Positions 52,534-60,806 of a stretch of 64,000 bases of DNA are shown here, piece after piece; position 1 is the stretch's first letter; each line of letters opens with the position of its first letter. The notes below the pieces were generated by a model. That model had not been told where the DNA came from. It saw only the letters and a program-made list of their open reading frames with translations, and made no database searches. Origin of the DNA: Rubrivivax sp. (GTDB taxonomy: Bacteria; Pseudomonadota; Gammaproteobacteria; Burkholderiales; Burkholderiaceae_C); NCBI GenBank assembly GCA_027485165.1, contig JAIXRN010000056.1, positions 62,001 to 126,000 of the forward strand, read 5' to 3'. Position numbers and translations under genes: made by a program.

Positions 52534-54824
52534 CAGAAGCTGGCTTTGAACGATGCGCCGAAGGTACGCGGTTCGTTGATGAAGCCGGTCAGGTTGTTGA
52601 AGTCGATGCCGCCCACCACGCGGATCTGGTTGCCGATGTTGCGCACGAAGGCGGCGGCTTCGTACTTGCCGTTGCCGAAGATGTAGCCCGCGCGCACGCC
52701 GCCTTCCAGTAAAGCCTTGCCGGTGAATTCGGCGCTTTCGTAGAGGAAGAAATTGATCTTGCTGCGGTAGGCCCAGTCGGTCAGCACGTAGGCTTCGCCG
52801 CCCGGCACGGCAAAGCCGTAGCGCGCGGTGAAGTTCAGCGTGACCTTGGGGGCCTGGGGCAGCGGGTTGCCGTCGATCGAAACGGTGGGCGCGAATTTGT
52901 TGATCGCCGGGTTGATGGGGGCCGTGATCGGATCCAGCACCGTGCAGCCGCTGCCGCAGGCATCCACGCGCAGACCGGGGTCCTTGATCTTCGTGTCGTT
53001 GTAGCTGCCACCCAGCGTCAGCAGCAGGTTTTCTGTGACAAAGGCCTGCAGGTCGAACTCGACGCCTTGGCCCCGGGTCTTGGCCGCATTGATCAACTGG
53101 TTGAAGTTCGCCGCACCACCCACCGCCGTGAGCTGCTGGTCCTTGATGGTGTACTGGAACACGCTGGCCGACAGCCGCGCGCGTCGGTCGAACAGATCGG
53201 CCTTCACGCCGGCCTCGTAGCTGGTGACCTTCTCGCTCCTGGCCACGCTCAACGTGTCGCCGAACAGCAGCCGGCCCTGAATCGAAGGCGCGCGGAAGCC
53301 AGTGGCCACGCGGCCGTACACATTCATCGTGGGGCTCACCGCATAGGTGGCGCTGAAGTCACCGCTCGTGTTGTCGGCGCTGGTGCTGACGGTACGGCGA
53401 CCGATGAACGTGGGGCTGAAGGGCGGCGCCTGGATGCGGTCGGCAACGAAGTCCTTTTCGTCCTTGGTGTAGCGCAGGCCGCCGCGAAGCTTGAGCTGCG
53501 GGCTCACTTCCAGGTTGACCGTGCCGAACACGGCCCAGGCCTGGTTGTCCTGCTGCTGCGTGGCGTAGCCGTTCTGTGCGTTGCCGCCCAGGCTGCTGAA
53601 GTTGAAGCTGTCGATGTTCAGCTCTTCATCGAACCAGTAGACGCCGCCCAGCCACTGCAGCGCGCCCTTGCCCGTGCTTTCGACGCGGAATTCCTGCGTG
53701 AACTGCTTGTGCTGGGGCAGGCCGTCACCGCTTTCGGCGTCGAAGGGGATGAACCCAGGACCAAACGGCTTGCCGATTGGCGCGGGCGCCCCGGCATTGC
53801 CGAACCCGCCATCGATGTCGCCGCGGCTGAAGCTCTCGACGCTCTCGTAGCCGGTGATCGAGCTCAGCGCGACGCCGCCCAGGTCCCAGCGCAGGCGCAG
53901 GCTGCCGCCCACGCTCTTCACGTCCTGGCTGTTGATGCCGTCCTGCGAAACGCTGCGTTCGTCGAAGCCGGCCACCAGACCGTTGCTGCCGGGCTGAATG
54001 ATGTTGGCGCGGAAGACACGGGCCGAGCCTTCCAGGTCACGCGCGTGGACGTTGACCAGCGCGCTCAGGTCTTTGGTGGGCGTGATCAGCAACTGCACGC
54101 GCGCGGCGGTGTCGTGGTAGCCCTCCAGGTCTTTTGTAGGACCGCTGGCATAGGTGTTCCGGACCCAATCGTCACGGTTCTGCGACTGCAGCGAAACGCG
54201 CAGTGCTGCCATGTCCGACAGCGGCACGTTCACGGCGCCCTCGACGTTCACGGCCGAGAAGCGGCCGATGGACAGCGTGCCGTAGCCGCCGAAGGTCTTG
54301 CCCGGCTTGGCTGAATCGAACTTCACCACGCCGGCCGGCGAATTGCGCCCGAACAGCGTGCCCTGCGGGCCGCGCAGCACTTCGATGCGCTCCAGGTCGA
54401 AGATGGGGAAGCCCTTCAGGATGGGGTTTTCCTGCACCACGTCGTCGAACACCAGGCTCACAGGCTGGCTGGCGTTCAGGTCGAAGTCGGTGTTGCCCAG
54501 GCCGCGGATGTAAAAGCGGGGGAAGGCACGACCGAAGCTGGATTCGATGTTCAGGCTGGGCACACGGCCGCTGAGCAACCGGATGTCCTGGCCGCCGCTG
54601 TTCAGCACTTCCAGGATTTCGCCCGACAGCGCGCTGATGCTGCTGGGCACGTCACGGATGTTTTCGGTGCGGCGTTCGGCCGTCACGGTGACGGTCTGCA
54701 GCTTGCCGGCGTCGGGGGCAGCCGTCTGGGCATGCGCCGGGCTGGCCGCCAACAGGGCCGCCGCCAGGGCCAGCGGGGTCAGCGTCAGGGCCGCAAGGGC
54801 TGGGGTGGACAGGTGCTTGGGCAT
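52533..54824 (-). CDS. TonB-dependent outer-membrane receptor
   Basis: 763 residues. A signal peptide ends near AHAQTA, then the TonB box region QTVTVTAERR. The plug domain has DVPSSISALSGE, FYIRGLG, PVSLVFDDV, and the LERIEVLRGPQGTLFGRN motif. A C-terminal 22-strand-type barrel ends FGASFKASF with the terminal Phe. It imports a substrate too large or scarce for porins. The overlap with a nucleoside-type binding protein suggests a nucleoside or nucleobase-like substrate, but this is inference. Confidence 0.92.
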   Translation of the reverse strand: MPKHLSTPALAALTLTPLALAAALLAASPAHAQTAAPDAGKLQTVTVTAERRTENIRDVPSSISALSGEILEVLNSGGQDIRLLSGRVPSLNIESSFGRAFPRFYIRGLGNTDFDLNASQPVSLVFDDVVQENPILKGFPIFDLERIEVLRGPQGTLFGRNSPAGVVKFDSAKPGKTFGGYGTLSIGRFSAVNVEGAVNVPLSDMAALRVSLQSQNRDDWVRNTYASGPTKDLEGYHDTAARVQLLITPTKDLSALVNVHARDLEGSARVFRANIIQPGSNGLVAGFDERSVSQDGINSQDVKSVGGSLRLRWDLGGVALSSITGYESVESFSRGDIDGGFGNAGAPAPIGKPFGPGFIPFDAESGDGLPQHKQFTQEFRVESTGKGALQWLGGVYWFDEELNIDSFNFSSLGGNAQNGYATQQQDNQAWAVFGTVNLEVSPQLKLRGGLRYTKDEKDFVADRIQAPPFSPTFIGRRTVSTSADNTSGDFSATYAVSPTMNVYGRVATGFRAPSIQGRLLFGDTLSVARSEKVTSYEAGVKADLFDRRARLSASVFQYTIKDQQLTAVGGAANFNQLINAAKTRGQGVEFDLQAFVTENLLLTLGGSYNDTKIKDPGLRVDACGSGCTVLDPITAPINPAINKFAPTVSIDGNPLPQAPKVTLNFTARYGFAVPGGEAYVLTDWAYRSKINFFLYESAEFTGKALLEGGVRAGYIFGNGKYEAAAFVRNIGNQIRVVGGIDFNNLTGFINEPRTFGASFKASF

Positions 54825-54898
54825 GGGCTCTCCGTAAGGGGGCTGGCTTCGTGTTGCAATGGCTATGCCAGTGCGGCCATCAGCGCCAGATCATCGCG

Positions 54899-54912
54899 CG
54901 CAGCGCGCTGCG
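54899..54912. promoter_or_regulatory. 14-bp perfect palindrome between TonB receptor and PhyH gene
   Basis: CGCAGCGCGCTGCG reads the same on both strands. It lies in the 148-bp region between divergent start codons at 54824 and 54973, where a shared operator would be expected. GC-rich, so chance is possible. Confidence 0.35.
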
Positions 54913-54972
54913 AAGTCACCGCGCCACCCCGAGCGCGGCCCACTTGATGCCAATTTGCAACAGCCTGCTTCC

Positions 54973-55827
54973 ATGCTCAACGCCGACCAAACCGCCCAGT
55001 GGCAACGCGAAGGCTTCGTCGTGCTGCCCGGCTTCAAGCCCGCCGAACAGGTGGCTGCGGCCTGCCGCCGCGCGGCCGAGATCATCAGCGCCTTCCAGCC
55101 TGCGGCCGACACCGGCACCTTTTCCACCCGCGACCGCAGCCGCGTGGCTGACGCCGCGCTGCTGGCATCGGCCGAAGCCGTGCACTGCTTTTTCGAGGAA
55201 GACGCTTTCGACGCGCAGGGCCGGCTGGCGGTACCCAAGGAACGGTCGATCAACAAGATCGGCCATGCGCTGCACGACCTGGACCCATTCTTCGACGGCT
55301 TTTCCCACGGCCCCGCGCTGGCGGCCCTGGCCCAGGCCCTGGGCCTGCGACAGCCGCAGGTGTGGCAGAGCCAGCTGATCTTCAAGCAGCCGCACATCGG
55401 CGGCGAAGTGGGCTGGCACCAGGACGGCAGCTTCTTCCTGACCACGCCGCAGACGGTGACGACCTTCTGGTTCGCGCTGGAAGACGCCACGCTGGACAAC
55501 GGCTGCCTGTGGGTGCAGCCCGGCGGGCAGACGAGCCCGCTGCGCGAGCAGTACGTGTGCGACCGCACCCCCGGCCAGGCCCCCCGCCTGCGCATGCAGG
55601 CGCTGGACAGCACGCCCTGGCCCAGCGCGCGCACGGCCATGCCCTTGCCGGTTCCGGCCGGCAGCCTGGTCGTCTTCGGCGGTTTGCTGCCGCACTACAG
55701 CGGCCCGAACCACAGCCCGCGGTCGCGCCTGGCCTACACCTTGCACGCCACCTGCGCCAGCGCGGCGTATTCGCCGCTGAACTGGCTGCAGCGCAGCGCC
55801 GCGCTGCCGGTGCGCGGCTTCGATTGA
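54973..55827 (+). CDS. PhyH-family 2-oxoglutarate/Fe(II) dioxygenase
   Basis: 284 residues from MLNADQTAQW at 54973. It is phytanoyl-CoA dioxygenase-like: REGFVVLPGF at the start, iron ligands in GWHQDGSFF (HxD) and the distal His in LPHYSGPNHSPRSR with the Arg that binds 2-oxoglutarate. PhyH enzymes hydroxylate many small molecules. The divergent TonB operon and downstream uracil catabolism genes suggest a nucleobase- or nucleoside-related substrate, unproven. Confidence 0.88.
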   Translation: MLNADQTAQWQREGFVVLPGFKPAEQVAAACRRAAEIISAFQPAADTGTFSTRDRSRVADAALLASAEAVHCFFEEDAFDAQGRLAVPKERSINKIGHALHDLDPFFDGFSHGPALAALAQALGLRQPQVWQSQLIFKQPHIGGEVGWHQDGSFFLTTPQTVTTFWFALEDATLDNGCLWVQPGGQTSPLREQYVCDRTPGQAPRLRMQALDSTPWPSARTAMPLPVPAGSLVVFGGLLPHYSGPNHSPRSRLAYTLHATCASAAYSPLNWLQRSAALPVRGFD

Positions 55828-55922
55828 TGCCCACGCCTGCAGGCCGGCGGGGCTGGCGGCACCCGATCGCCTGGTTCCGGCGCGCTGCACAATCGCCTTC
55901 TGTTTCCCAGGACCTGCCACCC

Positions 55923-56651
55923 ATGACCGAAGTCCCCACCCTCGAGACCGCCCCGGCGTCGAAGATCCACCTCATCGGCGGCGAAAAAGGCGGCGTCGGC
56001 AAGTCGATGGTCGCGCGGCTGCTGGCGCAGTACTTCATCGACCACGAAATGCCTTTCGTCGGCTACGACACCGACCGTTCACACGGCTCGCTGATGCGCT
56101 TTTATTCCGACTACGCGCTGCCGGCCCTGGTGGACAAGTACGAAGCGCTGGACCGCATCGTCGAAAGCGCCGTCGAATACCCCGGCCGCCGCGTGCTGGT
56201 GGACCTGGCCGCGCAGACCCACGACCCGCTGGTGAAGTGGATGGACGAATCCGGCGTGTTGGACATGGCCGACCTGTCGGGCATCGCCCTGCACTACTGG
56301 CATGTAATGGACAGCGGCCGCGACAGCGTCGACCTGCTGTCGCGCCTGCTGGACCGCTTCGGCCAGCGCCTGCACTACGTGCTGGTGAAGAACCAGCTGC
56401 GCGGCGAAGACTTCAGCCAGCTGGAAGTGTCGGGCCAGCTCGAACGCGCACTCGGCCTGGGCGCCAAGGTCGTGACCGTCAAGCGCCTGCACGATGTAGT
56501 GGTGCAGAAGATCGACGCCAAGAACAGCAGCTTCTGGGCCGCCAAGAACGGCGGCGGGATGGACAGCCCGGGCCTGGGCCTGATGGAACGCCAGCGGCTG
56601 AAGATGTGGCTGTCCAGCGCCTACGCCGAGCTGGCCAAGGCCGAGGCCTGA
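55923..56651 (+). CDS. ParA/MinD-like P-loop ATPase
   Basis: 242 residues from the ATG at 55923. Deviant Walker A GGEKGGVGKS (19-28) and the ParA-like Asp motif VGYDTDRS. The mid-region VLVDLAAQTHDPLVKWMD fits Walker B. No ParB, partition site or MinE is near, so it is not a plasmid partition system. It is 14 bp ahead of URC1, so it is probably in that operon. Its job in this context is unknown. Confidence 0.8.
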   Translation: MTEVPTLETAPASKIHLIGGEKGGVGKSMVARLLAQYFIDHEMPFVGYDTDRSHGSLMRFYSDYALPALVDKYEALDRIVESAVEYPGRRVLVDLAAQTHDPLVKWMDESGVLDMADLSGIALHYWHVMDSGRDSVDLLSRLLDRFGQRLHYVLVKNQLRGEDFSQLEVSGQLERALGLGAKVVTVKRLHDVVVQKIDAKNSSFWAAKNGGGMDSPGLGLMERQRLKMWLSSAYAELAKAEA

Positions 56652-56665
56652 AGCACACCCGCAGC

Positions 56666-57922
56666 ATGGACCAGCCCAGCCCGGCCGCCGGCCACATCCG
56701 GCTCACGTCCCACCCCAACCAGGGCACGACCGGCGCGCCGGCCATCCAGTGGGGCGCGCCCGACGCGCTGGAACGTGGCCCCGTGGTCGGCACCACGGCC
56801 AACCGCAGCCAGCGCAACGTCATCGGCACGCACAGCGGCAGCTACGGCGTCTACCGCGCCCTGGCCGTGGCAGCGGGCAACCTGATGCGCGGCCACCGCG
56901 CTGATTTGACCAACACCTTCGCCACCGACCTGGTGGGCCCGCACGCACAGTGGGGCGACCCCGCCAAGATCGTCAGCCTGGACCCCTGGGGCGCCAGCGT
57001 GCAGAGCGTCTACGCCGACTACCTGGCGCAGGGCTACGACATTCGGCCCACCATCGCCATCACCAAGGCGCACATCCACCTGCCAGAAATCAAGCAGGCC
57101 ATTGCCTTCCAGCGCCTGGCCATCGACGGCACGGTGCTGCTGGAAGACGCCAGCGCCACGGTGACCAAGATCGCGGTGGAACCCGTGTGGTGGTTGCCGG
57201 GCGTGGCGGCGCGCTTCAAGGTCAGCGAAGCCGAACTGCGCCGCGCGCTGTTTGAGGAAACCGGCGGCATGTACCCCGAGTTGGTGACGCGCAGCGACAT
57301 CGAGGTCTTCCTGCCCCCCATCGGCGGGCAGACGCTCTACGTCTTCGGCGACGTGCGCGACCTGGCCAACCCCGACGTGACGCTGACCGCCCGCATCCAC
57401 GACGAGTGCAATGGCTCGGACGTGTTCGGCAGCGACATCTGCACCTGCCGCCCGTATCTCACGCACGCCATCGAGGAATGCATCCAGGGCGCGCAGAAAG
57501 GCGGCGTGGGCCTGATCGCCTACAGCCGCAAGGAAGGCCGGGCCCTCGGCGAAGTGACCAAGTTCCTCGTCTACAACGCACGCAAGCGCCAGCAGGGCGG
57601 CGACAGTGCCGACAAGTACTTCCTGCGCACCGAATGCGTGGCCGGCGTGCAGGACATGCGCTTCCAGGAACTGATGCCCGACGTGCTGCACTGGCTGGGG
57701 GTGCGCAAGATCCACCGCCTGGTGAGCATGTCCAACGACAAGTTCGACGCCATCACCGGCAGCGGCATCGAAGTGGGCGAACGCATCAAGATCCCCGACG
57801 CCCTGGTGCCCGCCGACGCGCGGGTGGAAATCGAAGCCAAGATTGCTGCCGGCTACTTCACCGACGGCAGCGTGCCGACCGAAGCCGACCTCGCGCTCGT
57901 CAAGGGCCGGGGTCTTGAATGA
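56666..57922 (+). CDS. URC1-type GTP cyclohydrolase II-like protein (uracil catabolism)
   Basis: 418 residues from MDQPSPAAGH. The C-terminal GTP cyclohydrolase II fold keeps the zinc ligands C248, C259 and C261 (HDECNGSDVFGSDICTCRP). The N-terminal half (about 1-200: GTHSGSYGVYRALAVAAG, IVSLDPWGASVQSVYADY) is the extra domain of URC1. In yeast Lachancea kluyveri, URC1 with URC4 degrades uracil to 3-hydroxypropionate-type products through a ribonucleotide. It is followed at once by URC4, confirming the pathway rather than riboflavin synthesis. Confidence 0.9.
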   Translation: MDQPSPAAGHIRLTSHPNQGTTGAPAIQWGAPDALERGPVVGTTANRSQRNVIGTHSGSYGVYRALAVAAGNLMRGHRADLTNTFATDLVGPHAQWGDPAKIVSLDPWGASVQSVYADYLAQGYDIRPTIAITKAHIHLPEIKQAIAFQRLAIDGTVLLEDASATVTKIAVEPVWWLPGVAARFKVSEAELRRALFEETGGMYPELVTRSDIEVFLPPIGGQTLYVFGDVRDLANPDVTLTARIHDECNGSDVFGSDICTCRPYLTHAIEECIQGAQKGGVGLIAYSRKEGRALGEVTKFLVYNARKRQQGGDSADKYFLRTECVAGVQDMRFQELMPDVLHWLGVRKIHRLVSMSNDKFDAITGSGIEVGERIKIPDALVPADARVEIEAKIAAGYFTDGSVPTEADLALVKGRGLE

Positions 57923-59267
57923 GCAACACCCCCTGAATCCCAACTCCGACACGCCCGACAACGCCCGCGCGCGCGCCACCCCTTCACGCCACCCGCTGGC
58001 TCCGCTGCGCGACCCCGGCACCGTGCGCCTGCGTTGCCAGGCCGTGCTGCGGTCGGTGGAAGACGGCGTCAGCCCCTTCTTCAGCGTGCGCCGCGAAGCG
58101 CTGCCCGCGGTAGCCGAACGCGTGGCTGCGCTCACGCGCCGGCGCTTCCCCGACTTGGCCATCCCGCTGCACAGCCGCTGGCGGCATTTCGAAGCCGGTG
58201 GCGTGGACCGTCGTGCGCAGCTGGACGCCCTGCTGGCCGGCCGCAGCGTGGGCGAACGCGCCCGCGCGCACTTCGACCTGACGGTGGTGAGCGTGCTGCT
58301 GGACGCCGGCGCCGGCCCGCAATGGCGCTACACCGAGCCGCTGGGCGAAGGCGCTGGCCAGGGCGCCGGCGACAGCGACAGCGGTCCCAGCGGACGGGTC
58401 TACCAGCGCAGCGAAGGCCTGGGCGTGGCCAGCTTCCGGGCCTTCCTGGCCGGTACCTTCTCATCCACGCCCGACGACCCGTTGCGCGCCGACGCCGCGG
58501 CGCTGCAGCGCATTGACGCTTCGGTGCTGCGCGCGGTGTTCCAGGCCAGCCCGTCCAACCCCGTGGTCGGCCTGGAAGGCCGCGCCGGGCTGCTGGCCCG
58601 GCTGGGCCAGGCGCTGCAGGCCGAAGCCGCGCGCACCGGCGGCCCGTCGCGCCCGGGCCTGTTCTACGACCGGCTGACCCAGGGCGGCACGCTGACCACG
58701 GTGTCGGCCACGGCCGTACTGGGCGAATTGCTGGCGTCGATGGCGCCCATCTGGACCAGCGGCAGCCGCGTGCAGGGCCTGCCCGCTGGCGACGTCTGGC
58801 CGCACCTGTGGGCCGGCGCCGCCGTGCCCGGCGGCGTGGACAGCACCACCAGCGGCTGGGTGCCTTTCCACAAGCTCAGCCAGTGGCTGACGTATTCGCT
58901 GCTCGAACCCCTGCAATGGGCTGGCGTGCAGGTGACGGGCCTGGACGCCCTGACCGGCCTGCCCGAATACCGCAACGGCGGCCTGCTGCTGGACGCCGGC
59001 GTACTGGTGCTGCGCGACCCGCGACTGGCCGCGCGGGTGTGGAAGCCTTCAGACCCCTTGATCGTCGAATGGCGGGCGCTCACGGTGGCGTTGCTGGACG
59101 AAGTCGCCCAGCGCGTGCGCGCGGTGCTGGGCAAGACAGCCGAAGAACTGCCCATGGCCGGCGTGCTGGAAGGCGGCACCTGGGCCGCCGGGCGTGAAAT
59201 CGCGCGCGAACTGCGCGAGGACGGCTCGCCACCCCTGCGCCTGGACAGCGACGGCACGGTGTTCTGA
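57915..59267 (+). CDS. URC4 (DUF1688) uracil catabolism protein
   Basis: 450 residues from a TTG start overlapping URC1 by 8 bases. DUF1688 motifs: IPLHSRWRHFEAGGVDR, EGLGVASFRAFLAGTFSS, NPVVGLEGRAGLL, WVPFHKLSQWLTYSLLEPL and LTGLPEYRNGGLLLD. URC4 is essential for uracil catabolism in yeasts with URC1. Its reaction was not known when I learned the family. The uracil phosphoribosyltransferase (URC6) often beside it is absent here. Confidence 0.9.
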   Translation: MNEQHPLNPNSDTPDNARARATPSRHPLAPLRDPGTVRLRCQAVLRSVEDGVSPFFSVRREALPAVAERVAALTRRRFPDLAIPLHSRWRHFEAGGVDRRAQLDALLAGRSVGERARAHFDLTVVSVLLDAGAGPQWRYTEPLGEGAGQGAGDSDSGPSGRVYQRSEGLGVASFRAFLAGTFSSTPDDPLRADAAALQRIDASVLRAVFQASPSNPVVGLEGRAGLLARLGQALQAEAARTGGPSRPGLFYDRLTQGGTLTTVSATAVLGELLASMAPIWTSGSRVQGLPAGDVWPHLWAGAAVPGGVDSTTSGWVPFHKLSQWLTYSLLEPLQWAGVQVTGLDALTGLPEYRNGGLLLDAGVLVLRDPRLAARVWKPSDPLIVEWRALTVALLDEVAQRVRAVLGKTAEELPMAGVLEGGTWAAGREIARELREDGSPPLRLDSDGTVF

Positions 59268-59370
59268 AGGCACACTGCCGACCAGGACTTGCTGCCCGGT
59301 CGGCCTTCCGGCCAGTCCGCTGCTTGTCGTTCATTTCCCTTTTCGATCCCCGCCCTTGCCCGGAAGCCGC

Positions 59371-59847
59371 ATGAACCCTCTTTCCATCGCCCTGGCCAGC
59401 ATCGCCCTGTGCACGGCTGCCTGGTGCCCGCAGGCGCAGGCCGCCTCGTCGGCGTCTTCAGCCGTGTCCGACAGCGTGGGCGTTTCGTCCAACGGCATCT
59501 CGGGTTCGCTGAAGACATCGAGCAACAGTTCCAGTACCCGCGACGTGGCCCAGGGCGACTACCGCATCGTCGACGTTGCGCAGGCCGAAGGCCGCCCGGG
59601 CGAACTGCGCCTGACCCTGCAGCGTGAACTGCCCGCCGACCAGCCGGCCACGGCGCAGGACACGCTGTTCCTGACGCTGCCGCAGCCGGCCTTTGCCGCC
59701 AGCGGCCTGGCCACTGGCGCGCGCGTGGCCGCCACGCACCGCAGCTACGGCATCGAATTCGCCCGCGCCAGCGACAAGGCGCCCTTCTTCCTGGTGCTGG
59801 AAGACCACTGGCTGCAGGAACTGGCCGCACGCCCGGTCGTGCTCTGA
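59371..59847 (+). CDS. Small secreted protein of unknown function
   Basis: 158 residues from MNPLSIALAS at 59371. A signal peptide ends near AQAASSASS. A Ser-rich stretch (SAVSDSVGVSSNGISGSLKT) follows, then a folded-looking C-terminal part with QGDYRIVDVAQ, ELRLTLQRELP, and FFLVLEDHWLQELAARPVVL. I do not recognise the family. It is 5 bp ahead of the DUF2145 protein, so the two are likely an operon. Confidence 0.72.
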   Translation: MNPLSIALASIALCTAAWCPQAQAASSASSAVSDSVGVSSNGISGSLKTSSNSSSTRDVAQGDYRIVDVAQAEGRPGELRLTLQRELPADQPATAQDTLFLTLPQPAFAASGLATGARVAATHRSYGIEFARASDKAPFFLVLEDHWLQELAARPVVL

Positions 59848-59852
59848 AGGCC

Positions 59853-60797
59853 GTGCAGCGGCCAGCCGCTGCCGGCGCGCTGCGGTGCCTGGCCTGGGGG
59901 GCAAGGCTGGCCCTGTCCCTGACCCTGAGCTTGGCCGCCGCGCCCGCCCAGGCCGCCGTGCTGCTGCAACAGCATTGCGCCAACCCGCCGGCCCTGACTG
60001 TGCAGCAACAAGACCGCCTGCTGCGCTTTGCCGCCTTCATCAAGGCCACGCTGGAAGCCAGCGGCCAGCCGCTGGCCATCGTGGCGCGTTCGGGGCTGGA
60101 CCTGTCGCGCTTCGGCCTGCGCTATTCGCACGGCGGCATCAGCCTGCGCGACAGCCCCAACGCGGCCTGGTCGGTGCGCCAGCTGTACTACGACTGCGAA
60201 GCCGGCACGCCGCGCATCTTCGACCAGGGCATCCCGGGCTTCTTGCTGGGGGCAGACAACCCCGACAGTGGCTACTTCAGCGCCGTGCTGCTGCCGCCGC
60301 CCGCCGCCACGGCGCTGCGGGCCCAGGTGCTGGACAGGGCTGGCGCCCTGCAGGCCCTGCACCCGGACTACAGCGCCAACGCCTACGCCTGGGGCCTGCA
60401 GTTCCAGAACTGCAACCAGTGGCTGGTGGAAACACTGGCCCTGGCCTGGGGCCCCGCGCCCGCGCCGGGCACCACCGCCCGCGCTGCCGCCCAGGCCTGG
60501 CTGCGCGAAGCGGGCTACCAGCCACAGGTGATGGCCGTGGGCAACCGGCTGCTGATGTGGCTTTCCAGCGCCCTGCCCTGGCTGCACGAACGCGACCACC
60601 CGGCCGAAGACCTGGCCGCCGGTGTCTACCGCGTCAGCATGCCGGCGTCCATCGACGCCTTCGTGCGCCAGCGCGAACCGCAGGCGCAGTGGCTGGAGTT
60701 CTGCCACAACGGCCAGCACATGCTGCTGCGGCGCAACGGCGCCCCCATCGCGGCCGGCTGCCTGCCCGCAGCGGGCGATGAAGTGCTGCCGTTCTAG
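59853..60797 (+). CDS. DUF2145 family secreted protein
   Basis: 314 residues from a GTG start. Signal peptide ending near AQAAVLL. DUF2145-like features: FAAFIKATLEASGQ, GLDLSRFGLRYSHGGISLRD, WSVRQLYYDCEAG, and NCNQWLVETLALAWG. Function of the family is unknown. Likely co-transcribed with the upstream small secreted protein. Confidence 0.78.
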   Translation: MQRPAAAGALRCLAWGARLALSLTLSLAAAPAQAAVLLQQHCANPPALTVQQQDRLLRFAAFIKATLEASGQPLAIVARSGLDLSRFGLRYSHGGISLRDSPNAAWSVRQLYYDCEAGTPRIFDQGIPGFLLGADNPDSGYFSAVLLPPPAATALRAQVLDRAGALQALHPDYSANAYAWGLQFQNCNQWLVETLALAWGPAPAPGTTARAAAQAWLREAGYQPQVMAVGNRLLMWLSSALPWLHERDHPAEDLAAGVYRVSMPASIDAFVRQREPQAQWLEFCHNGQHMLLRRNGAPIAAGCLPAAGDEVLPF

Positions 60798-60806
60798 CCC
60801 AGCGAT

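Noticed and set aside
54825..54972. Cobalamin or other riboswitch ahead of the TonB receptor
   Set aside because: The leader is too short and lacks recognisable conserved boxes.
55923..56651. Plasmid partition (ParA) or integrated element
   Set aside because: No parB, parS, replication, integrase or transposase genes nearby.
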